In this document: positions 17,101 to 24,160 of the stretch, in pieces
How positions within the stretch are numbered: the first letter of the stretch is position 1
How the letters are laid out: each line of letters starts with the position of its first letter
Assembly: GCA_046295455.1 (NCBI GenBank)
Contig: JBKBNI010000002.1
Location: 248,001-312,000, forward strand
Direction: 5' to 3'
From: Thermaurantimonas sp046295455
GTDB taxonomy: Bacteria > Bacteroidota > Bacteroidia > Flavobacteriales > Schleiferiaceae
DNA length: 64,000 bases
The notes under the pieces: generated by a model
What the model saw: only the letters and a program-made list of their open reading frames with translations
What the model was told of the DNA's origin: nothing
The model's database searches: none
Program-made: the position numbers and the translations under genes

Positions 17101-18992
17101 TTAATCCTAAATGCTATTGGGATTGCCTTAAGTGTATCACAACCAAGAGATTGAACTCTGACCTGAATATCCTCAGTGGCTGTATATCCGCAAAATCCAT
17201 TTACAGGTTTCAAAATCTCTACAAGGCGAGCATCATCAGTGGTCGGATTGTAAATTCTCACATTGTCAATAGCTATATCGGACAATATGCCCGGACCACG
17301 TGTTGCGACAAATCTGAATTTCACAAACTTACCTGTAAATGGCTTGATGTTGACCACAGCTCGGGTATATGGCGCAGTTTTGGAGGTGTGCTGCTGACCG
17401 GATATTGAAAAAATTCCATTAATCCAGGTAGATGTGGTGCCTGAATTTGTATCTATGTCCACTCGTAGGGTACCCATATTTTGACCAAACATGTGGTAGT
17501 AAAACTCGAGAGCAGAACATGAGTCTTGGGGAAGTTGTATACATGGTGTTTCTAAGATAGTTTGCTGACCGGTAGTGCCGCGTTCACCCCATGTGTAAAT
17601 ATATTTAGAACCGTTTTGGGCACCTGAAGGTCCGGTTCCCGGATTGGTCGTTGCTTGATTACCGCCCATAATTGCCCATGCATAGTTGTTTGGAGCTTGA
17701 TTGTTAGGTGGTGTTACCGACCAATTTTGCCCGACTGCGGTCGGAAATGTACCTCTGTAGGTAGTACCTGCTCCCCCCGCAGTTCCCGGGACCCACTCTG
17801 CACTCTCGAAACTCTCAATCCATGGGTTGGTGGCCGATGGATAGATAATGTTGGGGTTGACCGGATTGCCTGGTTGCCATCCCGGAATACACTTCCCCGG
17901 AGGAGGAGGCATGATCCAGAAGGTGTAAAAATCTGCCGGAGCGTTAGATGGCATTCGTACTTCATTTTTACATGTATCTTTTCCTATGATGTAGTAATCT
18001 ACCGTATCGCCCACAGTTAGATTAAATATAGTATCTCTAAAGATTCGATTGGTAACGGGCTGACTAGCGTCGGGAATCATAAATTTGAGATTCCATGGGC
18101 CGTTATTGATTCTATAGAACAAGAGTGCCGAATCTGCGCGCACATTGTCCTGGATACGAATTCCGATCGGATAATTACCCGGAGCAAACTGGCCTGCCAA
18201 TGGATGATTGTTGTAAGGAGGAGAGACCCCAAGAGTAAATGTTGCAGTCGGATTATAGAGTTCACAAGTAGATACCTCTACCTTCACATTGTCGATAAAC
18301 CAACCTGCCTTCAGAGCGCGGTTGGGGTTTCCATCATTACCAAATGGAAAAGCGCACATAAATCTGATTTTTACCTGTGGAAATCCAGTAGCTCCACAAG
18401 CGAGCGCTGAGATATCAAAAACTTCTTCGACCCACCAATTATTTGTAGGAAACGTATTTCCGATAGGACCGTCCCAAATATTTGTGCTATTATTGATGTT
18501 TATACCTGAATAGGCGACATCATTGAAATATCCGACAGAACGATAGTAAACGCTTTGGCCAAGATAAACCACATTACCTGCAACGGGTGGGGTGCCACTC
18601 GGATTATCGGGAATTACAGTCGTCCATGTAGCTCCGTTATTGGTTGAGATTTGGATGTTTGCACGATCAGCTACCAATATTTTGGCGATGTGCCTAAAGG
18701 TGAGACGGGCAAATGTCATTCCCACCGTAGAAAAAGCATCCGTTTCAAAAAATATTGAATCTTGCGTACCGGCTACGGGTTTTGCTGTGTATGAGTTAGG
18801 AGGTGAAACTTGTAATTGATTATTTACGCTGAATTGAAAAAGAGGACCAGCTGTGCCTGTGCCTGCACCTTTGTAGGTAATGCCTTTTATATTGGTGCTA
18901 TCAAAATTTTCAGAATAAACCGTAGAAATTACTGGCTGAGTGAGTGCTGAAAACGCAAGAAAAAGAAAACCAAACAATAAAAGTTTTTTCAT
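14145..18992 (-). CDS. Giant secreted modular protein with type A T9SS sorting domain
   Basis: A 1615-residue secreted protein, the largest gene here. After a signal peptide (ending near ALTQ), five jelly-roll/MAM-like modules can be recognised by a repeated IDN signature near residues 231 (GWFIDNVKVEV), 574 (DIAIDNVRIYN), 884 (VAIDNLNIYN), 1194 (GWAIDNLQIF) and 1502 (GWAIDDFCLKV). Several are followed by Ig/CARDB-like segments starting with NDARLVEI or NDAGVENI. The last 85 residues are a type A sorting domain (GELYPNPASSIAHL, YNLAGQKVFEY, LRDGTYIVKA, LIITSHR). The role is unknown; adhesion or matrix function is only an inference from the modules. A palindrome lies at its transcription start region. 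Confidence 0.85.
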   Translation of the reverse strand: MKKLLLFGFLFLAFSALTQPVISTVYSENFDSTNIKGITYKGAGTGTAGPLFQFSVNNQLQVSPPNSYTAKPVAGTQDSIFFETDAFSTVGMTFARLTFRHIAKILVADRANIQISTNNGATWTTVIPDNPSGTPPVAGNVVYLGQSVYYRSVGYFNDVAYSGININNSTNIWDGPIGNTFPTNNWWVEEVFDISALACGATGFPQVKIRFMCAFPFGNDGNPNRALKAGWFIDNVKVEVSTCELYNPTATFTLGVSPPYNNHPLAGQFAPGNYPIGIRIQDNVRADSALLFYRINNGPWNLKFMIPDASQPVTNRIFRDTIFNLTVGDTVDYYIIGKDTCKNEVRMPSNAPADFYTFWIMPPPPGKCIPGWQPGNPVNPNIIYPSATNPWIESFESAEWVPGTAGGAGTTYRGTFPTAVGQNWSVTPPNNQAPNNYAWAIMGGNQATTNPGTGPSGAQNGSKYIYTWGERGTTGQQTILETPCIQLPQDSCSALEFYYHMFGQNMGTLRVDIDTNSGTTSTWINGIFSISGQQHTSKTAPYTRAVVNIKPFTGKFVKFRFVATRGPGILSDIAIDNVRIYNPTTDDARLVEILKPVNGFCGYTATEDIQVRVQSLGCDTLKAIPIAFRINNGPIVWDTIKQNLITAQQIIYTLTPKANLSTPNTTYNIRVWTAVPGDVDKTNDTLDIQIIHPTNHSTFPVNINFDGAANIPGNFTVPGNYGTMATTILEQIPTPTGTNFSQYAWGIGNGLPHPIEGTGPFSDFSNYGNYLFARGNWQFNSPATLQSLCLNFNGIANPVVSFYYYMFAPDVDSLVFRFLEDGGNNWITPPGGRIVNSGANAHTNHISPWIYREYSLQQFSNKFARVQIQAYRKNSGNLTLVAIDNLNIYNKIANDAGVENIQPPGLGVPAGTGQLPTFTLRNFGTSALTSIPVTYTITPYCGTNAGTPVTYNATWTGNLAPNQTVQFTPTVSPIWPVGRFKICASTSVTGDINTFNNEYCKDVTGFGQLSVPFFTNFDDCNWSAAGEFSQGGLRQWELGTPAKTTINSAQSAPNAWTTSRTRPYRNNAEEILRFPSLAGFDTIRFPEIRFAQNFQFSDDDGGVVEYETPQGWQILGELPSGGCNQNLGVNWYCTSPNFGTSSSALFGNRPAFTGSSGGWMNSSFPLNMFNFNPAPLNIRFRFRSNATGTGQGWAIDNLQIFVPPQNSAAPINVATVTPLIVPGINNQFVVTIQNTGAKRLDSCEVRVKIGANVGPWEKVIFPGNGLEVDQTFQYIYQSPWVSPASGSHNICVETRLPNGKPDNQPSDDEFCRVLVVLQELNIIQAPDSSFCNNFEGPNEPTWATYNAFTYANGTTIWEFGTPNNPPIVGAFSGVNAWMTRLDQNYRNRDSSALFTPVFIVDSNLVYEMSFMHYYVTEKFHDGGIVEVSQDGGNTWKVVGSFKPQTSWYNQPFITGLELINPGFTGNSDGWIEAKTTFDFQFSGKAIFRFRFGSDQNIVAPGWAIDDFCLKVSNARSEFTIGLDELRIEKPVVGELYPNPASSIAHLPIYMPTSGNVSLAIYNLAGQKVFEYSDYYFEGRADVPIHIQGLRDGTYIVKAHLAEGEFIRKLIITSHR

Positions 18993-18996
18993 TTGC

Positions 18997-19016
18997 TATC
19001 GAATACTTATTCGATA
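18997..19016. promoter_or_regulatory. Palindrome at the start of the 1615-residue protein gene
   Basis: TATCGAATA-CT-TATTCGATA is a perfect 9-2-9 inverted repeat ending four bases before the ATG and starting just after the -7 element. At this position it would overlap the transcription start, which fits an operator better than an RNA hairpin. Confidence 0.45.
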
Positions 19017-19017
19017 A

Positions 19018-19025
19018 CAAATATA
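19018..19025 (-). promoter_or_regulatory. -7 promoter element of the 1615-residue protein gene
   Basis: The minus strand reads TATATTTG, a perfect TAnnTTTG, 25 bases before the ATG. No clear -33 TTG is seen at the usual distance, which may mean that an activator is needed. Confidence 0.5.
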
Positions 19026-19201
19026 CACATTTACAAGAAAGTTAAAATGATTCGAAAGTCATAAGTGAGTATTGTATGTGAATCTGAATTTAAATGCAAA
19101 TAATACGCAGTTAAAATTCTAAAAATAAAAAATCCAGGTATTTGAAATTTTCTATATCCGTCTTAATAACAATAAAAAAAATCTTACTGCTGTAGACGCG
19201 A

Positions 19202-19501
19202 TCAGGCGAAGACAGATTCTTTACCTACGTGTTTAGTAATCATGTAGTACAGAACAGCTCTGTATTTGTTTTTTGCATGATCGTTGTAGTACTTGATGAC
19301 TTCTTTAAGTACTTCCATGGTCGCATCCGAATCTTCCATCTCAAGTTTTTTCGCCATGAAGTTCTTTTTGACTGTTTCAAGTTCACTTTGGTCAAGCATG
19401 GACACCATAAATGCATCTGAATTGTAAATGGATGGCCCACAAGCTATTGTAACTTTGGTCAGAAGTTCCATATCTGGTTCATGCTTTAGCGCTTCCCGCA
19501 T
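19202..19501 (-). CDS. DUF2853 family protein, possibly truncated by an early stop
   Basis: A 99-residue protein with the conserved core of DUF2853: LLTKVTIACGPSIYNSDAFM, ETVKKNFMAKKLEM, and the C-terminal NKYRAVLYYMITKHVGKESVFA. Function is unknown; members are small, helical and common in Bacteroidota and proteobacteria. From memory of the family, members begin about 12-15 residues earlier with a charged helix like KRDELIxKYAADLK. Upstream of the ATG the same frame encodes NKREELNLK, then TAA (19513-19511), then AQQ before Met. The stop falls where family members have Tyr. The true gene may start at TTG (19543) and carry a nonsense mutation, with the ATG as re-initiation site. Confidence 0.75.
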   Translation of the reverse strand: MREALKHEPDMELLTKVTIACGPSIYNSDAFMVSMLDQSELETVKKNFMAKKLEMEDSDATMEVLKEVIKYYNDHAKNKYRAVLYYMITKHVGKESVFA

Positions 19502-19883
19502 CTGCTGGGCTTACTTAAGATTAAGTTCTTCTCTTTTGTTCAAAGTTCTGTAAAATTTTGTTTCAATAGTAATATTTTTTTGAAAAAACACAAATAAAAT
19601 TATCAAAAATTAATGTGACAGATTTTAATTGGCTTCGATTCGATTGGACAAGAACGGTAGAGTGATTAGTAGGTTTAAGTGAAAACATAAGTCATCTCAA
19701 TCCCTAAATATCTCATGGTCGCAACAACCACTGAAAAGAGCAATATTATGTAATGGTTTTGCATAGTAGTCACTTTAAATCAATTAATTACATCAATTTG
19801 ATTTGTTTTTTATTTTTTATCAAATGTGACAATAATCACATTTAAAAGTGAACTTTTTGATAATTTTACAAAAATTTAAAAAA
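19502..19883. other. 382-bp intergenic region upstream of the sulfide:quinone oxidoreductase gene
   Basis: AT-rich, divergent spacer. The left end carries the possible lost 5' part of the DUF2853 gene (19502-19543). A lone half-site ATGTGACA lies near 19613, and a complete CRP-type palindrome is at 19822-19843. No RNA gene or other coding region was recognised. Confidence 0.6.
19822..19843. promoter_or_regulatory. CRP/FNR-family operator upstream of the sulfide:quinone oxidoreductase gene
   Basis: AAATGTGA-N6-TCACATTT is a perfect 8-6-8 inverted repeat identical in its arms to the E. coli CRP consensus. Its centre is 51 bases before the ATG. If transcription starts near 19875, it would sit around -42, a class II activator position. 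The start site itself is not certain. Confidence 0.6.
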
Positions 19884-21137
19884 ATGAGCACACACTTTCA
19901 GATTTTAATTGTAGGAGGAGGAAACGCGGGAATTTCATCTGCTGCCCAGTTGCTGAGAAAAAAATCTAACCTTAAAATTGGTATCATTGAACCATCCGAA
20001 AAACACTATTATCAGCCCGCATGGACATTGGTAGGAGGAGGTGCGTATGACATGAATGCTACCATCAGAGATCAAGCCCGGTGTATGCCCAAAGGTGTCA
20101 CCTGGATTAAGGATGCTGCAGATACATTCGAGCCGAATGAAAATAAAGTCACGTGCACTTCAGGGGCGTCGTACACATATGATGTATTGATTCTGACACC
20201 GGGTATCCAATTGGATTGGCACAAAATCAAAGGTGCCCGCGAAGCTTTGGGAAAAAACGGAGTTACAACCAACTATATGCCTCAGTATGCTCCGTACACT
20301 TGGGAATGCATCCGCTCATTTAAAGGAGGTAATGCTATATTTACTAATCCAAACACACCCATTAAATGTGGTGGCGCACCTCAAAAAATCATGTATCTTG
20401 CTTCAGATTATTTCCGAAAAAACAAGTTGGCTTCAAAAACCAACGTGCACTTTTATTCAGGAGGAGGAGTGATCTTCGGTGTGGAAAAATATGCCAAAAC
20501 ACTGATGGAAGTAGTTAAGCGATATAACATTAACCTCCACTTTAAATACAATCTCATTGAAATAAAAGGAAATGAAAAAATTGCCGTGTTTGCTACAACA
20601 GATACCGAAGGCAATACAAAAACTGTAGAGCAGCCATATGATATGATTCATATAACACCCCCCCAAAGTGCTCCAGACTTCATAAAGAGAAGCCCCTTTT
20701 CAATCCCTGATTCAGCATGGCCTGCTGACACTCCATGTATGCCCGGCCAGTATTCAAAGGATTATTTGGGTTGGGTGGATGTTGATAAATTTACACTTCA
20801 GCATGTGAGATACGCTAATGTCTTCAGTTGTGGAGATGCCGCCAACACCCCCAATGCCAAAACAGGTGCAGCTGTGCGCAAGCAAGTACCTGTAATGGTC
20901 GAAAATATTATGGCCTACCTAAGTAATAAAACAGCAGAAAAAAAATATAATGGGTATGGCTCTTGCCCGCTTGTGACCGGATATGGAAAACTGGTACTCG
21001 CTGAGTTTGACTATCAAAACAAGCCCATTGAGACCTTTCCGATAGACCAGTCAAAAGAGCGCTGGAGTATGTGGATGCTAAAAAAGCATGTTCTACCATG
21101 GCTGTATTGGAACAAAATTTTAAAAGGCACTGCATAG
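19884..21137 (+). CDS. Sulfide:quinone oxidoreductase, eukaryote-like (SQOR/HMT2) type
   Basis: A 417-residue FAD-dependent disulfide oxidoreductase that oxidises sulfide and passes electrons to quinone at the membrane. The start used is the ATG of MSTHFQILIV; a GTG 12 codons upstream overlaps the regulatory region. Visible are the FAD-binding GGGNAG (11-16), KCGGAPQKIMYL with Cys162, and SCPLVTGYGKLVLAEFDY with Cys361, the redox cysteine pair. The LQHVRYANVFSCGDAANTP segment binds FAD. The C-terminal half resembles human SQOR closely. Compared with human SQOR there seems to be an insertion of about 20 residues before GWVDVDK, containing Cys285. The gene is monocistronic, with a perfect terminator and a CRP-type site. 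Confidence 0.93.
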   Translation: MSTHFQILIVGGGNAGISSAAQLLRKKSNLKIGIIEPSEKHYYQPAWTLVGGGAYDMNATIRDQARCMPKGVTWIKDAADTFEPNENKVTCTSGASYTYDVLILTPGIQLDWHKIKGAREALGKNGVTTNYMPQYAPYTWECIRSFKGGNAIFTNPNTPIKCGGAPQKIMYLASDYFRKNKLASKTNVHFYSGGGVIFGVEKYAKTLMEVVKRYNINLHFKYNLIEIKGNEKIAVFATTDTEGNTKTVEQPYDMIHITPPQSAPDFIKRSPFSIPDSAWPADTPCMPGQYSKDYLGWVDVDKFTLQHVRYANVFSCGDAANTPNAKTGAAVRKQVPVMVENIMAYLSNKTAEKKYNGYGSCPLVTGYGKLVLAEFDYQNKPIETFPIDQSKERWSMWMLKKHVLPWLYWNKILKGTA

Positions 21138-21167
21138 CCTGCGTTTCTTGATCAAACCATCTACCTA

Positions 21168-21200
21168 AGAGCCTGAAATAAATTTATTTCAGGCTCTTTT
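21168..21200 (+). terminator. Terminator of the sulfide:quinone oxidoreductase gene
   Basis: A perfect 15-bp inverted repeat without spacer (arms AGAGCCTGAAATAAA and its complement) followed by TTT, 30 bases after the stop. Confidence 0.85.
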
Positions 21201-21308
21201 CATTAAGTAAATGTAATGTGAGTAGGTCGACAACAAGTGTTAGTTAACATGTTGGTAAAACCCTATGAACACAGACGGATGGTCACCCATACTTTCTGCT
21301 GATGAAGC

Positions 21309-21316
21309 TATATTTG
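21309..21316 (+). promoter_or_regulatory. -7 promoter element of gyrB
   Basis: TATATTTG followed by CA, 42 bases before the gyrB start. No certain -33 element was seen. Confidence 0.55.
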
Positions 21317-21358
21317 CAGGTATTGCTTAAAACTAAATGGTAATTCAGATAACTGATA

Positions 21359-23299
21359 ATGAGTGAATTAAAAGATTACGGAGCAGCCAGCATTCAAATA
21401 TTAGAAGGGCTGGAAGCTGTGCGGAAAAGACCCGCTATGTACATAGGCGACATCGGTACCAAGGGCCTTCATCACCTGGTATATGAAGTGGTTGATAACT
21501 CCATAGATGAGGCACTGGCAGGGTATTGTAATTCCATTGAAGTTACAATTCACCCCGATAATTCAATAACGGTGAAAGATAATGGTCGGGGAATCCCGGT
21601 GGATATTCACCCCAAAGAAGGCAGATCGGCACTAGAGGTTGTAATGACAGTACTCCATGCAGGCGGAAAATTTGATAAAGATTCATATAAGGTTTCGGGG
21701 GGATTGCACGGTGTAGGTGTTTCCTGTGTCAATGCGCTTTCCTCGCACCTAAAGGCAGAGGTTCATCGGGATGGAAAGGTCTATCAGCAAGAATATTCCA
21801 GGGGTATTCCGCTGTACGACGTCAAAGAAATGGGCCATAGCGAATACAGAGGTACCATCGTCACCTTCAAACCCGACGAAACCATCTTTAACGACACAGT
21901 ATATCAATACAGCATATTGCAGGCCAGGTTGAGAGAACTAGCATTCTTAAACAAAGGAATCCGAATTATCCTAACGGATGAGCGAGAAGATGATGATCGC
22001 GGCAATCCGCTCTCAGAGACTTTTTATTCAGAGGGTGGGTTGCGAGAATTTGTCTCCTTTATCGATGCCTCCAGGGAGAAATTGATCCCTGAACCCATTT
22101 ACATGGAAGGCGAACGGTCAGGTATCCCCGTGGAAGTAGCCATGACATACAACACGACTTTTTCCGAAAACATTTTTTCTTACGTCAATAACATCAATAC
22201 ACATGAGGGAGGCACGCACCTTGCCGGATTCAGACGCGCACTCACCCGAACCCTGAAGAAATATGCTGATGACTCCGGTATTACGGCTAAGGAAAAAGTC
22301 GAAATCACCGGCGATGACTTCCGTGAGGGTCTCACTGCTGTGATTTCTGTCAAAGTCATGGAACCTCAATTTGAAGGCCAGACAAAAACAAAACTTGGAA
22401 ACAACGAAGTGGCTGGAGCTGTGGACCAAATTGTCGGCGAAATGTTATCCAACTATCTGGAAGAGCACCCAAACGAAGCCAAAACGATCGTCAGCAAAGT
22501 GGTGTTGGCGGCTAAAGCCCGCATAGCAGCCCGCAAGGCCAGAGAATTGGTACAACGCAAAAATGTGCTTACAGGTACAGGTCTTCCTGGCAAACTCAGC
22601 GACTGCTCCGAAACCGATCCCGCCCGCTGTGAGCTCTTCCTCGTGGAGGGTGACTCGGCAGGAGGTACAGCCAAACAAGGCAGAGACCGCAGATTTCAGG
22701 CGATTATGCCACTGAGAGGTAAAATCCTCAACGTGGAGAAAGCTATGAGTCACAAAGTCTTTGAAAACGAAGAAATCCGAAACATATATACGGCTCTGGG
22801 AGTATCCATCGGTACAGAAGAAGATTCAAAAGCACTTAACCTCTCAAAACTCCGCTACCATAAAATCATCATTATGTGCGACGCGGATGTGGACGGCAGC
22901 CATATTTCGACATTGATAATGACGTTCTTTTTCAGATATATGAAAGAACTCATAGAACGAGGCCATCTCTACATTGCCTCTCCTCCGCTCTACCTCGTAA
23001 AGAAGGGAAACAAACAAGCCTATGCCTGGAATGATGTCCAGAGAGATGCTCTGGTTCGAGAATTAGGAGGTGAAAAAGAAGGTAGTGTAAATATCCAACG
23101 GTACAAAGGTCTTGGAGAAATGAATGCAGAACAGCTTTGGGAAACAACCATGAATCCTGACAAAAGGACCCTCAAACAGGTAACCATCGAAAACGCTGCA
23201 GAAGCAGACCGAATTTTCTCAATGTTGATGGGTGATGATGTGCCTCCCCGAAGAGAATTTATAGAAAAAAATGCCCGCTACGCCAAAATCGATGCGTAA
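21359..23299 (+). CDS. gyrB: DNA gyrase subunit B
   Basis: GyrB is the ATPase subunit of DNA gyrase, which introduces negative supercoils. The 646-residue protein has the GHKL ATPase domain (VVDNSIDEALAG, DNGRGIPV, GGLHGVGVSCVNALS), the transducer domain, the Toprim domain (EGDSAGGTAKQGRDR near residue 430, DADVDGSHI near 507) and the C-terminal RYKGLGEMNAEQLWETTM segment. The length is that of the compact GyrB form without the large proteobacterial insertion, and it is distinguished from ParE by the overall GyrB-like sequence. The gene is transcribed alone. Confidence 0.97.
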   Translation: MSELKDYGAASIQILEGLEAVRKRPAMYIGDIGTKGLHHLVYEVVDNSIDEALAGYCNSIEVTIHPDNSITVKDNGRGIPVDIHPKEGRSALEVVMTVLHAGGKFDKDSYKVSGGLHGVGVSCVNALSSHLKAEVHRDGKVYQQEYSRGIPLYDVKEMGHSEYRGTIVTFKPDETIFNDTVYQYSILQARLRELAFLNKGIRIILTDEREDDDRGNPLSETFYSEGGLREFVSFIDASREKLIPEPIYMEGERSGIPVEVAMTYNTTFSENIFSYVNNINTHEGGTHLAGFRRALTRTLKKYADDSGITAKEKVEITGDDFREGLTAVISVKVMEPQFEGQTKTKLGNNEVAGAVDQIVGEMLSNYLEEHPNEAKTIVSKVVLAAKARIAARKARELVQRKNVLTGTGLPGKLSDCSETDPARCELFLVEGDSAGGTAKQGRDRRFQAIMPLRGKILNVEKAMSHKVFENEEIRNIYTALGVSIGTEEDSKALNLSKLRYHKIIIMCDADVDGSHISTLIMTFFFRYMKELIERGHLYIASPPLYLVKKGNKQAYAWNDVQRDALVRELGGEKEGSVNIQRYKGLGEMNAEQLWETTMNPDKRTLKQVTIENAAEADRIFSMLMGDDVPPRREFIEKNARYAKIDA

Positions 23300-23311
23300 C
23301 TGCAGATCCTT

Positions 23312-23346
23312 AAAAAAACCCGGCTCACTGATGACCGGGTTTTTTA
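23312..23346 (+). terminator. Terminator of gyrB
   Basis: Stem AAAAAACCCGG/CCGGGTTTTTT with an 11-base loop and a T run, 12 bases after the stop codon. Confidence 0.85.
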
Positions 23347-23459
23347 TTTTTTGAGTGAAAGACCTAGAGTGTATAATATGCTCTGATTTCCGGTTTTTGC
23401 AGAATCGGTTATCCAAAAAATTGGCGTTTTAGTGACGGTTTATCATTTATGTAGTACCC

Positions 23460-24152
23460 CTATAATTTAGGCTTTAATACAGAAATGACTTTGCCGTCCT
23501 GACATCGGAATGTAGGAGCCGGAAACTTCAGTATGACATTGTAATCGTGAGTGGCCATAATCACACTTCTGTCAGCTTTTACAAGCTCTTTAATGAGAAG
23601 AATGATTTCTTCACCGGTATCGGGATCGAGATTTCCCGTGGGCTCATCGGCAATGATCAACTTTGGTTCGTTCAGTAGGGCTCTGGCCACCGAAACGCGC
23701 TGCTGCTCACCACCAGATAGCTGATGAGGCATCTTTTTGGCCTTATCCAGCATAGTTACAGAAGTGAGAACCCGCTCTATTCGCTCTTGAATGTGTTTTT
23801 TTTCTTTCCAACCTGTAGCTTTTAGCACAAAATAAAGATTGTCATATACACTGCGGTCAGAGAGCAACTGAAAATCCTGAAAAATGATACCTAGCTGACG
23901 TCTCAGATAAGGTATCTGACGCCTTTTAATCTTGTGCAGAGCAAACTCTGATACATGCCCCTCCCCGGCTAGTAAGGGTAAATCGGCGTATAGTGTTTTC
24001 AGAAGGGTGGACTTACCGCTGCCCGTTTCGCCGATCAAATACACAAACTCACCCGGCTTGAGTACCATGTCTATATCAGAGAGAATGGGCTCTTTGCCGT
24101 GGCCTACGGATGCATTAGTCAATACAACTAGCGGCTTGGATTCAGATGTCAT
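23460..24152 (-). CDS. ABC transporter ATP-binding protein, FtsE-like
   Basis: A 230-residue ABC ATPase. Walker A GETGSGKST (41-49), Q-loop FQDFQLL (91-97), signature LSGGEQQR (145-152), Walker B LIIADEPTGNLD (165-176) and the ATHD switch are all intact. It is closest to FtsE, which with the membrane protein FtsX controls cell-wall hydrolases in division; LolD is an alternative. Its permease partner is not adjacent, and the upstream neighbours are a barrel protein and a TPR protein. An FtsX/LolE-like permease is in this window at 51446, but the link is not established. Confidence 0.85.
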   Translation of the reverse strand: MTSESKPLVVLTNASVGHGKEPILSDIDMVLKPGEFVYLIGETGSGKSTLLKTLYADLPLLAGEGHVSEFALHKIKRRQIPYLRRQLGIIFQDFQLLSDRSVYDNLYFVLKATGWKEKKHIQERIERVLTSVTMLDKAKKMPHQLSGGEQQRVSVARALLNEPKLIIADEPTGNLDPDTGEEIILLIKELVKADRSVIMATHDYNVILKFPAPTFRCQDGKVISVLKPKL

Positions 24153-24160
24153 GTGAGCAC

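Noticed and set aside
21359..23299. ParE (topoisomerase IV) instead of GyrB
   Set aside because: Overall sequence and length match Bacteroidota GyrB; no parC is near. A phylogeny would settle it, but GyrB is clearly more likely.
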